From: Gossypium raimondii
Lineage: Eukaryota; Streptophyta; Magnoliopsida; Malvales; Malvaceae
DNA length: 64,000 nucleotides
Reading direction: 5' to 3'
Assembly: GCF_025698545.1 (NCBI RefSeq)
Contig: NC_068569.1
Location: forward strand, 9,672,001-9,736,000
This document shows positions 1-12,771 of the stretch, piece by piece. The notes below the pieces were generated by a model. That model did not search any database. It was not told where the DNA came from and was given only the letters and a program-made list of their open reading frames with translations. The position numbers and the translations under genes were made by a program. How positions within the stretch are numbered: the stretch's first letter is position 1; each line of letters begins with the position of its first letter.

Positions 1-524
1 TAGTAAAACTCCGACTTTGATATTAACGATTCAAAATCTCCACCTTAACGAGCTTCCTTCACTTAATTGTAAGAAGGTGTTGGCTCTTGAACTTCCTTCA
101 CTTCAAGTTTTGCATTTCAAGCTTTACAATTTATGCATTACACGTTATAGGAATTCTCAGAAATCTCTTGAGATATAGCATACCTTGCCCATTTCTTCTT
201 CTTCTTTAATTGTAAAATCTATTTGAGAGTTCTTAATCATTGATCCATGTTAATGATTTTGACTAACAAGTTCAACTGCGAGCCCAGCAATGAAAAAGCA
301 CACACACACACACGAGAGATTAGCATCGGAAATTGGCTGCCCATATCATGGTATGTAAACAATTGCATTTAAACTAGTCCTGGTAAGTGAGCAATTGACT
401 CTACACTAAAATCCGGGTTCACTGATATAGAACGTCAACAAACAATATTTCAGACCAATGGCACAATGCAGTGCAAATGCCTTTGCCTTTTTGTTTTTAC
501 AAGTGGTGGATGATCAGAGGCTCC
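1..524. other. Downstream flank of the ubiquitin-fold gene, no gene seen
   Basis: AT-rich non-coding sequence. It lies beyond the stop codon of the minus-strand gene that ends at 525, so the part near 525 is probably its 3' UTR. There is a short (CA)n run near 300-314. I see no convincing coding frame, tRNA or element boundary. Confidence 0.4.
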
Positions 525-2332
525 TCAAAGGTGCAGATTAAACCTCGAATAATGGTTCCGGCCTTCCAACCTCCTTCGAGAAGCACTCTGCGATCTGGTG
601 TGCGAGAGCCAACGTCTCAAGAAGTGAGCAAACTTGAACTCCGGCAGGGACATTGCATGCTCTTCATCGTGGTAATAATCTTGATCTTCATCCTCCTCTT
701 TATGATGATTCACAGGATTCTCTTGTCTCTCTTGATCGTGACTCGATCTTGGTGAAAAGCTAAAGGCAGAGCAATTGGTTTTTACTTGTTAGTAAGCACC
801 ACCATGAAACGTTTGATTAAATGAACATGGGTCACCCAAAGTATAAATTGCATTGCTCATTACTATTGAGGATTAAAGGATAGAGAAAAGTTCATTAGAT
901 TGCGTACCATTTGCAGGGAACACCGTGGTGTTTTACACGTCTTTTTATTGGTGATTGGTTCATCGACATGTGCTTGATAAATTCAAGCTGTTTGCACCAG
1001 ATTACCAACATCAGGTGGTAAAAAAGAAATTGAGGGAAAGAAAGAAAACAAACAAACTACATATTATGGTCTGATGAAGTCAAAATCAAATTCAATGAAC
1101 AAAAAATGTAAGGGCTTATAGACAAGAAAAAGAATTTTGAAAGGAAAAGAAATTTAAAGAAAACGAGAGAGAGAGAGAGAGAGAAAAAAAATAGTAAAAT
1201 TTTTATGTTAATGCATGAAAATAAAATGGCAACGAAAGAAAAAAAAAGGAGAAAGATAAATGCCCATATCTAGAAGATTATTCATGCATATTTTTTCAAA
1301 ATTTACATTAATTTATAAAAATATAATGGTAAAATAATATAATTGAGAAGTTTCACAAAAACTATCAAGTACGGAAAACAAAACCTGATCACCATCTTTG
1401 ATCCCAAAATTTTTAATGCAAGCCTTGTTGTTAACCAGCTTCTGACCTTCATAAGCCAAGCAAAAGTGCCCCCAAACATGTGCCCTAGTTTGATCCCAAA
1501 ATTATATTAAATAAAATCAAAAGCATAGCAATCACTTATAATGTAAAAGTCCATCAACCAGTTTAAACAAGTAAATACCATGAAATACAGCCTTGAGTTT
1601 CCCCTGCCATTTCTGTAAAAAGCTCCTCTATTGCTACCTTCAGCTCTGCAACTGTAGCATTCCTTCCTATGTTAACATCTGCATAATCGAAAAAACTCTT
1701 TCAAGAATAATAAACAAAAGAACTGTAATTATCTATTTCAGATATTTTTTATTTTTCTTGAACTAATCCTAATCTAGTGATTCTTTTGGTTCGTTAAAAC
1801 TTAAATTCAGTAAATCAATTCTCCAAAAAAAATGTATATATTATTTTACAACGAGATTATAGAACAAAATCACAGGATTGATTAATCCTTTTTACTTTAA
1901 AAATAGAGAAAAGTTGTATTTTCTTTCGGTTTTAAGATGCAAAAGGCTAGAAAGAAATTTCACCAACAACAGGGATTCATTATATCTTTTCATCTCACCT
2001 CAACTTTTCTTTTCACTTTTGTTTCAGTAATTAAGAAAATATAATAATTGCTAATAAAAACAAAAAGCAAAAGCACCACAAAAAGAGAGAACCGGTGGAG
2101 TTTTACCAAAAAGAGAACCGTCGAGCTTTAGAACAGAGAGGTTGAGAAGATGCTGATCAGGAAGCTTCCTATACAACAACTGCCGTTCAACGAGAGCATC
2201 GTCCTCGTCGTCGCCGCCACCGCTTCTGACTCTGTTAAATTTGAGCGAACCTGAACTCCCCCTCTCCCGCAAATTCAAAACCCGTAAGTTATAGCTACGA
2301 GTACTGAGAGCATTCTCCTCATAGATTTCCAT
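525..2332 (-). CDS. Ubiquitin-fold protein of the U11/U12 snRNP 25 kDa (SNRNP25) family
   Basis: Coding exons in transcript order are 2332-2107, 1678-1579, 1484-1385, 987-908 and 759-525. All have GT/AG junctions and give 246 residues. The centre (about residues 55-145) matches the SNRNP25 ubiquitin-like fold: a strand with VLKLDGSLF, a helix with ATVAELKVAIEELF, the family signature W-x-H-V-W-x-H-F around residue 112, then YEGQKL and the closing FGIKDGDQ-LEFIKH. In the minor spliceosome the 25K protein belongs to the U11/U12 di-snRNP. This protein adds a C-terminal tail of about 90 residues, with an acidic stretch (HKEEDEDQDYYHDEEH) and a basic RS-containing end (TRSQSASRRR), which the short canonical protein lacks. 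It may therefore be a plant paralogue rather than the snRNP subunit itself. It appears to correspond to Arabidopsis At1g80060, the neighbour of PRP8 (from memory). The gene model is strong; the function is inferred. Confidence 0.8.
1164..1183. repeat. (GA)n microsatellite in an intron
   Basis: About ten GA units inside the third intron of the ubiquitin-fold gene, read on the plus strand. Likely length-variable; no function inferred. Confidence 0.85.
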
Positions 2333-4136
2333 ACGTAATCCAGCTCTCCAGTTTTACCCTTAGGATTTTCTCTTCTTTATTCCTTAATTTTCTTTTTATA
2401 TGAACCTCGACGAGCGATGCAGAAGTGAGAAAGAAGCGGAAGCAGAAGCGGAGAGTTCGTTTCTGATATATATTTTTGGTTCGCTGCAAATTCGTTTTTT
2501 GAGAATTGACCGTTAAACGGGATGTTTTTCATTTTGTTTTATTTGTAAATTTGGAATTTTCACTCAACTCTCTGGTTGGGAGCCTGACGTTTACTCGCGT
2601 TTCTACGAGTGTTTGCACTATATTTACTGTAACTAAGATGAGCGCGTGTTCAACAAATTTGAGTTTGAAGTACAATACACCTACTCTTCGGTTATTGATT
2701 GTACCGAAAAATAAAATTTGAGTAGGATAAAACAATAAGATCTACTTTTATAATATATTTTTGAAATTGATTTAACAAGTAAAAAACGTTTGTTTTAGAT
2801 TTTAACCTTTTTAAATGCTTTATTATTTTAAATTATCTTCCAAAATCATTTTCAAGAATTCATGTTTTAAGGTGCAAAATTTAGTATAAATTTCTAACTA
2901 CAGGAGAAGACTATTTACAAGCCTAACTCTAAACCTCAACCCTCATATAGATATCGAGTTTTGTTTTAACATTTTATTATCAAGGTGTTTTCTGAATAAA
3001 AAACCTCTAAAATGTTGAAAGTTTTGGGTTATTTATAGATGAAAATACTAACATAAAAACGTAAAATGCTATGTAAAACTGTGTAAAGTGTTCAAAATTC
3101 ATCTATAAAAATATAGAGGAAAGGTGAATATTTGATTTCCTCCAAATAAAATATTTCGTATTTTGATTTTAATATTTAAGTTTTATCATTTTGTGAGTTT
3201 TATCTATATTTATATTTTATCATCTCAATTTTGGTATTAATTATTTGATTATATTGCTCATATTGTATTTTATTGAATTTGTCATTTAAGATTTATCACA
3301 TTTACATTTTACTGAATTTTTCATTTTAAATATTTTTATCATTTAAGAGATCGATCACAATTATAATTGAGAATTTTAATTTTACTAAAACACATTATTT
3401 AATAAATTTTGAAAATAAAAGGAAAAATCACGTGCAACATTCGTGACATGTGAACCAATTAATGTATCTTTTATTGTTCATATTATTATTTTATTTAACT
3501 AGTTTCTTATATGATGATGTATAAGTTTGGTTGTATGTATCAATTAAAATATATTAAATTTATTTTATAAATTTGCATAAATTTATTTTATGATTAATAT
3601 TATAAATAAATTTAAATCATTTTATGATTTATTATATATTTTGTAATTCAATATTTTATTTGATAAAAATATTGTCTTAAATTATTATTATACAATTTCC
3701 TAAATTAAACATGGATGAAAATGTGTTTATGAAATCTATTAAATTTTATTTATGAAACCTATTTATACTAAATGTTTTAAAAAATTTAAAACTCAATCCT
3801 GTAAATATTAATATAAATTCCATGAATTATAATTAGAATAAAATTATTTGAATATTCTAAATATATTACTAGCATAAATGTTAATATAAAATCCATGAAA
3901 TCGATATAATAAATCACAATTACAATAAAAAAATCCATGAATCATATTAGAATACAAAATTCATTTTGCATAAATTATAATAAAATCAAATTTTATTTAT
4001 TAGTTAAAATATATTTTTATATAAAAATTGCGAAATAAATTCAAAAATTAAAATCAATCTCAAAATCTATTAAAAACATAAATTTTACCGTATTTAACAC
4101 AATTATACACAGCTAATACAGCTATCTTCATTAAAA
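2333..4136. other. AT-rich intergenic stretch
   Basis: The first 200 bases hold the upstream region of the minus-strand ubiquitin-fold gene. The rest (about 2740-4136) is very AT-rich with A/T runs and scattered stops. I see no gene, RNA or element boundary before the duplication site at 4137. Confidence 0.5.
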
Positions 4137-5329
4137 AGAAATGTAACAGCCCATTTTCAGTGAAATCGAAATAGTGGTTTCGGGACCACAAATTCGAGTC
4201 AAAAAGAAAAATTATTTAAATATTATTGCATGGTCTGCATTATGATAGGAATAACGTAAGAAAATTTCGTTAAGAAAATTTTACCAATTTCATGATAAAT
4301 TGTTATTAAGGACCAAATTGCATGAAATGCAAAAGTTGAATTCTAGTAGCTAGAAGAATCAAATAGCTATGGAATTCAAAACTTGAGGTCCTTATATGGC
4401 CATTAGACAATTAAATGTAGTTAGTAGATAAGCATGCTTAGTCACCAATGGAAAATTAAATAAAGAAAAGGATGAAATTTAAAAGAAAAGATGATAGGAT
4501 GATAAATAATAAAATAAAATAAAATATCATTTTATCATCATCTTCCCCAAATTTTCTATGGAAACCCTAGCCAAGAGAAAGAAATTCAAGCAAGCTTAAT
4601 TGGCTAAGTAATATTGTCTCGCTTTTAGTAATTTTATATTTTCGAGATCGTAATAACCTAATTTAGCTATTTTGGGGATTAATTTGTAAAGTTATCAAAG
4701 TATTAATTTTTTCCATGGATGAGTATGCTGAAATTTTGAAATTCATGGTAGAAAATGAAAGGTTGTTAATAGATAAACAACTTTTGTAAAGGAAATTTTC
4801 ATGAAATTGTGATTTAGGGACTAAATTAAAAAGATGTAAAATTCATGGAAAATTGTTGAATTTTGTGAAATACATGGGCTGTAAATGTTATATGAAAAAT
4901 TCGGTTGGGCTTGGAATAAGGATTAAATTGTATGAATTTCATTTTCTGATTCTAGGGACGAAATTGGAATTTATCAAAAGTATGGGGGCAAAATGGTACT
5001 TTTGCCTAAGATGTAAATTGGATTGAATTGAATATGAAATCTATTAAATTGATGTTAAATTCATTTATGTAGATCCGGAAAGATCAAATAAGGAGTTAGA
5101 TCGAAGAAAGAAAAAGTGTCAGATTAGTAGATTTTCGTATAACGAGATAAGTTCGTGTAACCAATTTGTGTGTATATTTATATGATTGAGTTGAATGTTG
5201 TACATATGAATTGTGTAATTGCTATATGTATGAAATTTACTACATTTTCATCAAAGCTTGATAAATGTTAAATCCCGTTTGAATAATGAAATTTAATGGA
5301 TACAGGATTTCCCGTATTGGTTGTGGTCC

Positions 5330-5587
5330 TACATATGTTGCGGACACACCACAGCTCGAAGGAGCCTCCTGTTATAAGCCCTCTCGAGCTTCCCGTTAAA
5401 TGGTTACTGCAAGCATCCCGATTGGTATTGATCCTGCATATGTTGCGGACATACCGCAGCTCTTTGTGAGTGTATTGATATATGATCGGTATTGATCCTG
5501 CATGTATTGCGAACATACCGCAGCTCTTTATGAGCGTCCCGATATATGGCTCTTCATGAGCTTCCCGATATGACTCGTTGGAACTTC
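5330..5587 (+). repeat. Degenerate GAGCTTCCCGTTA-type tandem repeats inside the outer LTR
   Basis: A loose series of units built around 'gagcttcccgata/gttaa' and 'cctacatatgttgcggacataccgcagctc'. The series resumes after the nested insertion at about 7902-8050 (gagctttctgtt, aagcttcctgtta). The minus-strand copy of the family has the same array at about 10220-10620, so the array is a fixed part of this LTR. Confidence 0.6.
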
Positions 5588-5592
5588 CTGAT

Positions 5593-7896
5593 TATAATAC
5601 CCCGAAAATTACTACAGTAAGAAAGTAGGTATCCTTGATAGTAAAATAAGAAAATAAAGTGACAAAAAGGGAAATTTTGAGTTATGGCAACATTGGGAAT
5701 TATATTATGACATATTAATTCAAGAAAGGATTAAATCGCAAAAGTGAGAAAAGTTTTGTTGCCCAAGAGTAAATACTCAAAATTTGAGGGGTTAAAGTGT
5801 AAATATGAAAAAGTTGAAGGACCAATGTGTAAATATTTTAAGGGTGGAATAATCTAGAAACTAAGGAAAATGGATGAATTAGGACCAAATTAAAAAGGTG
5901 AAGAATTTTGAGGGACTAAATCATAATTTTACCAAATGTGATGACTCAATGATGGAATTTTAAATATTATAAAGGGAAAAATGGTCAATTAGAAGAAAGA
6001 TAAATCTAGAAGATAATGATGATGTTGGAGATATTTTATATTAATTAATTAATTAAATATTAGTTTATTAATATTTTATTTTTATTTTTAAATAATATTT
6101 TATTATTTTATTAGTATTTTATTTAGTATATATAAGAAAAGGAAGATGAAGAATCATCGATTCCACCATATTTCCATGCAACTAACGTGAGAAGGGAGGA
6201 GAAGAAAGAAAGTTTTGCTTTCTTTACAATTTGGTCCTTCCACCAAAAATTTACCATTTTGACCTAGAAATCAAAAGAATTTCCATAACTTTCAAGAGAG
6301 AAGAATAACAAGGAGACAATGGGGAGCTAGAATATCAAGTTAGATTCAAGAAATAGAAGTTGGAGGAGAGAGAAAATCAAGTTAAAGATTGAAATCAATA
6401 GCACAAGGTAAGAACATCAAGATTTCAATATATTTTTAAGTTTGATATTATTGAAAAGTATGGAAATAATGTTATAGTAGAGTTTTCTTATATAAGGTCT
6501 TATGTTCTTGATATATTAGTGAAGAGAAATAAGTGAAAGTGATGGGAAATATTATAGAGAAAGGGAATAAGGAGTTATACACCTAGTAATCAACATTTTG
6601 CACTAAAACAGCTTTTAGACAAAGCAGCAGAGGTTAACCTTGAAAAATCACCATAAATTGTGGAAATAGAATTAGAGTATGAATAAAATATGAAAATAAA
6701 TATTATTTAGTGTAGTTTCTCATAGAAGAAACGATGTAAGTAATGGAATTGTCAATCATGAGATATAATAAAATTTGTGAGACAAGGTCAGAATGAATTT
6801 GGGTTCCCCTATTCCGAATTGGAAAAATCACTAAAAATTATAAAAAATAATTATGGGTTATAATTTATATTTTAAAATCCTTAATGAGTATATTTTCAAA
6901 ATAAACAAACGGGAACATCATCCAAATTCTGTACAAAGAGATAATTAATTTTTAGTGAAGAGGGGTCGGAACTGTCAAATAGTGAAATAGGGGAAACTTT
7001 AAAGAATAAAGTGTACTTATTGGCTAAACCAAAAATTCTGAAAATTTTATGGTAAGAATATATGTGAGTCTAGTTTTATATAAAATTTTCCAATCTCAAT
7101 TCGGAGTTCTGTAGCTTAAGATATAATTAATTTAGTGACTATGACTCAAGTGAACAAATTGTTATGAGTAAACAAGTTAATAGTGGTATTATGTATATAT
7201 CAAGGAAATGGAATGGAGTGGAGGAGGAGGAAAATATATGTGAATATTCATCTAATATAATTTTATTTTAAAATAGCTAATTTACATGTTTTAGGTTCAG
7301 GGACTAAATTGAATAAAAGTAAAATTTTAAGGGTAATTTTGTAAAAATATCAAAAAGTGACCAAATTGCATGAAATGAATTGTTTTATTATTTAAATTAA
7401 TAAATTGAATGAAATATTAATTTATATCAAGATTGGGTGGAAATTGAGGAAAATAGAAAATTACCAAAATGTCCCTAAATTTTGGTATTTCGCAATTTAG
7501 CTTGGTAAGTTAGTGTAACTTGAATTATATTCTTAGATGATTGAAATATATATATTGGATTGAGAAATTGATTTGAATTGTGAACATGAGAAATTGTGAA
7601 TTGAATGAAATGAAAATGAATCTTTGAATTACATGAGTAAATATCGGGTCTCGTAGGCCCTATTTGTTATGAATATAATATTTCGAGGATATGTTGTAAA
7701 GAATTATAAAAGCATGTTAAAAATTTGAAAGTTTTAATTCGGATGAAATTTTGTAACTCGGTTTAATACGTATGCAAATGTATGTCGTCTAGTAATGCCT
7801 CGTACCCTATTCCGACGTCGAATACAGGTAAGGGGTGTTACAATGTGACATCGCCAGATTCGGTCATAACGTTTAGACCGGGTTTGGGGTGTTATA
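5593..7896 (+). mobile_element. Nested LTR-type element (2.3 kb), inserted in the outer LTR
   Basis: The sequence begins TATAATACCCCG and ends GGGGTGTTATA, with perfect 5-bp duplications CTGAT at 5588-5592 and 7897-7901. Its last 70 bases contain two successive LTR-end-like motifs (ggtaaggggtgttaca, then gggtttggggtgttata). No protein-coding domain is visible. It is related over about 1.9 kb to the sequence starting at 61602. I read it as a solo LTR or a small non-autonomous LTR element, younger than its host element. The orientation follows the matching copy at 61602. Confidence 0.75.
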
Positions 7897-8783
7897 CTGA
7901 TATATGGCTATCCGGAGCTTCTTGACATTAGCTCTTCGAAGTTACCTGTTAAGCTCACATGAGCTTTCTGTTTTAAACTCTTACAAGTTTCCTGTTATAG
8001 CCCAAATAAGCTTCCTGTTACATAGCTCACATAAGCTTCCTATTATGTGGCTCGAGAGAATACTTTCCGATTATGTGCTCTAATGAGTACCCCCGAATAT
8101 GAATTGACAAATTACAGTTTTGTACACTTCAAGTGTACTACATGTGTATCCATCGATATTTTAAATAAATTCAACGGGCAAAGTTCTAACATAGGCCAAA
8201 CTGAACTTGAAATGGTTTGTTATGGAAATGTACATGTTATATGGAAATATGAATTGGAAAGCATATGTATGTGACAATTATTATACGATGAGCTCATTCA
8301 TGTTCTTGGTATTTATGTGAATTACTTGACTAACATGATTAGGAAGTTGTGTGTTTTAGGTTTTTAGCCAAATTGTTTGAATGCCATTTATATGTTTATT
8401 TTAATGAAAATGAATGGTAAGTTAAATTTCCAGTTATACGAACTTACTAAGCATTATATGCTTACTTTGTTTATTTCATTTGTTTTATAGTACTCGGAAG
8501 CTCGTAAAGGTTGGAAGTTCGTCGGAGCATCATCACACTATTTCCTCTTCTGATTTTGGTACAATTACAAAACTAAATTGAATTATAATGACATGTATAG
8601 ATTATTTAGCCAATGATGACATGATAATGTTTTGGTTGTAACTAGTCATTGGAATGACTAGTGTTAGACATATTTTGTTGTAATTATATAAGGCCTTATT
8701 ATGCTTGATACATGTGTTGAAATGGTTGAATGCTGGAAGTCGCATAAGTATGTTAAAGGTTGCATCAATTGGTAAAATATACT

Positions 8784-11700
8784 TGTAACACCCCTAACCC
8801 GTATTCGTCGCCGAAACAGGGTTTAGAAGCATTACCAGAGTTTACTGACCAAACTCAAATATTTCATATTACTTCACATTCATAGCAGAAATTAGTCATA
8901 AATTTATCATATTATCTCTTATATGAGCCCTCGAGGCCCAAAACATACATTAGAAACAAGTCGGGACTAAATCGGAAACTCAAAGAATTTTTTGCAAAAT
9001 TTCAAAATTTTTCAAGGTGCAGGGGACACACGCTCGTGGTCAGGCCGTATGGCTCACACGGCCAAGTGACACACCCGTGTTCTAGGCCGTGTGGTATTTG
9101 AAGTAGGGCACATGGCCGTGTCCTTATCCCGTGTAACTCTCTAACTTGCAATACATTTAAATGCAGGGGTCACGTGGCCAAGCCACACATCCGTGTGCCA
9201 AGCCGTGTAATCAATTTTGAGCATTTTGTTTTAAAATTTTAAGATGCAGGGGACACACAACCAGAATGCACGCCCATGTGCTAGGCATGGCTGAGACACA
9301 CGCCCGTGTCTCTGTCCGTGTGGACAAAATAATGTCATTTCCAAGCCTTATTCTTCACCCAATTTCACCTTCCACCTATATAAACATTTAAACACATTTA
9401 AGAGCCAATTCAAGACATTTAAACCTAGCCAAATTCAAGTCTTATGCATGACATATTAATACCTATGATCAAATGTCCAACTTACCAAGATAGCCTGGTA
9501 CTTATAAACATGTTGTACCAAATACACTATCATAGACTAATATCCAATATATTTATATGTTTTTCCTCATCCAACCCTTTAAACATACTCATCAAGCATA
9601 TTAAGACTATTTGCATATCAAAACATATCATTTAATAGCCATTCCAATGGCTAATTTCAACCAACATTAAATTGCTATCAATGGTAACATTTAACCTATA
9701 CATGTCATTATTACCAAAATTAGTTTACTATTTATATATATACCGAAAAGTCCAGGGGATAGTGTGATGTAGCTCCGACCAACTTCCAAACTTTACGAGC
9801 CTCCGAGTACTATAAAACAGAGGAAATAAGACAGAGTAAGCACTTAATGCTTAGTAAGTTCGTATAACGGGAAATTAACTTACCATTCATTTACTTATAT
9901 AATAAACAAGCATAATTCATCCAAAGCAATTTGACAATTAGCCTAACACATATAACCTCAACAAACATGTTAATCATGTATTTCATGTGAATAACAAAAA
10001 CAAGGATGAGCTCATCAGGTATCGAGTTTCCAAGTATTTAATAGATATACAAATAATAGTTTCATTTTGATTTCACATGTTCTCATGTCAGCATTTCACC
10101 CGTTGAATCATTTGAAATCTAGATGGATACTTGGGTAGTACACCTGAAGCGTACAATACTATAAATCTGTCAATTCACATCCGAGAGTGTTTTTATGAGC
10201 ACTTAAACAGAAAGCTCTCTCTCAAGCACTATAACGGGAAGCTCATTGAGCCTTGTAACGGGAAGCTCATCCGGACAATATAACGGGAAGCTTATCCGGA
10301 GCCTATAACAAGTAGCTCCAAAGAGCAATTAACGAGTAGTTCCGAAGAGCAACTAACAGGAAGCACCGGATAGCCATATAACGGGAAGTTCAAGCGAGCA
10401 CTACCGGAAAGCTTACAAAGAGCCTTTAATCGGGAAGCTCATGAAGATCCATATAACGAGACGCTCATAAGAGCTGCGGTGTGCCCACAACATATGTACG
10501 GTCACAACCGATCGGGATGCTTCGAAGAGCATTTAACGGGAAGCTCGCAAGAACACTATAATGGGAAGCTTGAGAGGGCTTGTAACGGGACGCTATTTCG
10601 AGTTACGGTACGTCTGCAACATATGTAAGAACACTACCATTTCGAGAAACAAAACCCTGTATCCATCAAATCTCATTATCCAAATGAGACATATTTATTT
10701 ATTAGGGTTTTTTCAGTTACAAGATCAATTACATACACATATATGATATTTACACAATTTACATATTCAACACTTAATAGAAGCATATAAATATACACAA
10801 TTAAGTTACACGAACTTAACTCGACAATTGTTCGTGACTTGTAAATTACTAATATGATACTTTTTCTTTTCCACGATCTAACTCCGTTTTTTGATCTATC
10901 CAGATCTATACGAGTAAATTTAACATCAATTTAATACAAGTTACATTCAATTCAATCCAAGTCACATCTTAGGCAAAATTACCGTTTTACCCCTATACTT
11001 TTAATTAATGATGATACCATCCCTAGGCTCGGAAAATAAAATTCATGCAATTTAATCATTATCCCAAGCCTAGATATTTTTATATATATCAATATCAGCC
11101 CATGAAATTTCAAAACTTTTCCATGAATTCAACAACTTTTCAATTTAATCCCTAAATCATGATTTCATCCAAAATCTTTTAATAAAATACCTTTAAATAT
11201 CCATCAACATATCAATTTCATCATATAATAACTAAAATCATATAAATTTATCAACAGAATCTTCCAAGACTTTCAACAAAATCAAAAACTAATGAAATGG
11301 TTAGTTGGACCTAATTGTAAAAGTCCCAAAACATAAAATTTCAAGGAAAGAGCAAGAATTAAACTTACATGAAGAAAATATTGAAAAACCAGCTTAAACC
11401 CTCTTCAATGGTTGTTTTAGAACTAAAAAATGATGATGAAAATGTTTAGAATTTCAATTTCCTTTTTATTTCACTTAAATTTGGCAAAATTTTCAATTTT
11501 GACCTTATTTCACATAAATTTCTTGATTTTTCTATGCTTATGCCACCTCAGCCATCCCATGTGGGTCCAATTGCCCTTTTAGTCCTCCTTTATTCACTAT
11601 TTAGGCTATTTAATCACTATTTCTTTAATTAGCAAGTTTTACATTTTTTTTTCAATTTAGTCATTTTTAATTAATTAACTACCAAAACGTTAAAATTTTC

Positions 11701-11969
11701 TAACAAAACTTTAGTACTACCTTAATGACACTCCATAAATATTTATAAAAATATTTATGGATCGGTTTATAGGACCGATATCTCAATACCTATTTTCTAA
11801 ATCACTTGATGTAATAAAGCCTTATATAATACAAATTACTAATTCAAAAATCTTTTAAAAACCAAATTTGGCTCATAAATATTAAATAATAAAAACTTAC
11901 GAGCTTATTTGCCGGATTTGGTGGTCTCGAACCACTGTTTCCGACATCACTAAAAATCGGGCTGTTACA
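8784..11969 (-). mobile_element. Nested LTR-type element (3.2 kb) in opposite orientation
   Basis: On the minus strand it starts TGTAACAGCCCG at 11969 and ends GGGTGTTACA at 8784. It is flanked by the perfect 5-bp duplication ATACT at 8779-8783 and 11970-11974. It belongs to the same family as the outer element (similar first 60 bases, the same GAGCTTCCCG array and the same 'ctcggaggctcgtaaag...atcacactat' block) but is inverted and inserted into it, so it is the younger copy. It is 3186 bp with no recognisable coding region, consistent with a solo LTR. It looks whole at both termini. Confidence 0.8.
9020..9320. repeat. CACACGGCCGTGTG-like palindromic repeats
   Basis: A cluster of short GC-rich near-palindromes (cacacggccaagtgacacacccgtgt, gggcacatggccgtgt and so on) inside the minus-strand LTR. 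The plus-strand LTR carries the same motif set at 12160-12535. The local base composition contrasts sharply with the AT-rich surroundings. Confidence 0.65.
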
Positions 11970-12159
11970 ATACTATTATGTTTATATGGCCAAATAGGTA
12001 AGATTGAATGCTTGGAAATATAGGATGTTATGACATGAATTGAGCTTGAAATTGGCTTGAATTGAAGGTTTTATTGTAACTTGTAATTGTGCAAAATTGG
12101 TTGGTTAGGTTGATGGCAAGTTGGGTGAGAAATGTGGCATTGGAAATGGCTTAATTTCG

Positions 12160-12535
12160 TCCACACGGGTGGAGACACGGGCGTGTGTCTCAGTTGTGTG
12201 TGACACACAGCCATGCACACGGGCGTGTGATTTGTTCGTGTGTCCCTTACATCTTACAAATTGAGAAACAAAATGCTTCGAATTGCTCACACGGACAGAG
12301 ACACGAGTGTGTGTCTCAGCCATGTGTATCACACGGGCGTGTGACTTGGCCGTGTGAGCCCTACACCTTAATTATGCAAGTCAATATGCTCAGACGGCCT
12401 AGCACACGGGCGTGTGGCTCAGCCGTGTGACCAAGTCACAATACCCCTTTAACTGGACACAACCTGGGACACGGGTGTGTCACTTGGACGTGTGAGCCAC
12501 ACGGTCTGGCCACACGGGCGTGTGTCCCCTGCACC
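12160..12535. repeat. CACACGGGCGTGTG-type palindromic repeats
   Basis: At least eight spaced occurrences of cacacgggcgtgtg or close variants, interleaved with 'tctcagccgtgtg', near the 3' end of the outer LTR. This is the plus-orientation counterpart of the cluster at 9020-9320. I associate this motif with cotton LTR sequences from memory. Confidence 0.65.
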
Positions 12536-12771
12536 TAGAAAAAATTTTGAAATTTCGCGAAAAATTCTCTAAGTTCCCGATTTAGTCCTGACTTGTTTCT
12601 AACGCATATTTTGCATCTCGAGGGCCATTTAAGGGACAACATGATTGAATATATTTGATTTCGGATATCATTAGTAAATGATATGAGCTAACTGTATTTG
12701 AGCTGTAAACTCCAGTAATGCTCCGTAGCTCTATTCCGGCAATGGATATGGGTTAAGGGTGTTACAAGAAA

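Larger units (their letters stand above)
4142..12766 (+). mobile_element. Outer LTR-type element (solo LTR likely), split by two later insertions
   Basis: A fossil LTR-type sequence starting TGTAACAGCCC and ending GGGTGTTACA, flanked by the 5-bp direct repeat AGAAA at 4137-4141 and 12767-12771. Two other elements sit inside it (5593-7896 and 8784-11969). Without them and one copy of each duplication the element is about 3.1 kb. It has no gag/pol-like coding region, so a solo LTR is the simplest reading; a short non-autonomous LTR element is the alternative. The family is not assignable by eye; Ty3/Gypsy is a guess. It is the oldest of the three because it was the target of the other two. It appears broken and non-coding. 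Confidence 0.75.

Noticed and set aside
8047-8274. 75-codon open frame in the outer LTR
   Set aside because: It lies inside a repeat array of the LTR and matches no retroelement or host protein domain.
12185-12430. Overlapping open frames rich in His, Val and Cys on both strands
   Set aside because: They are a by-product of the CACACGGGCGTGTG repeats, which keep several frames open.
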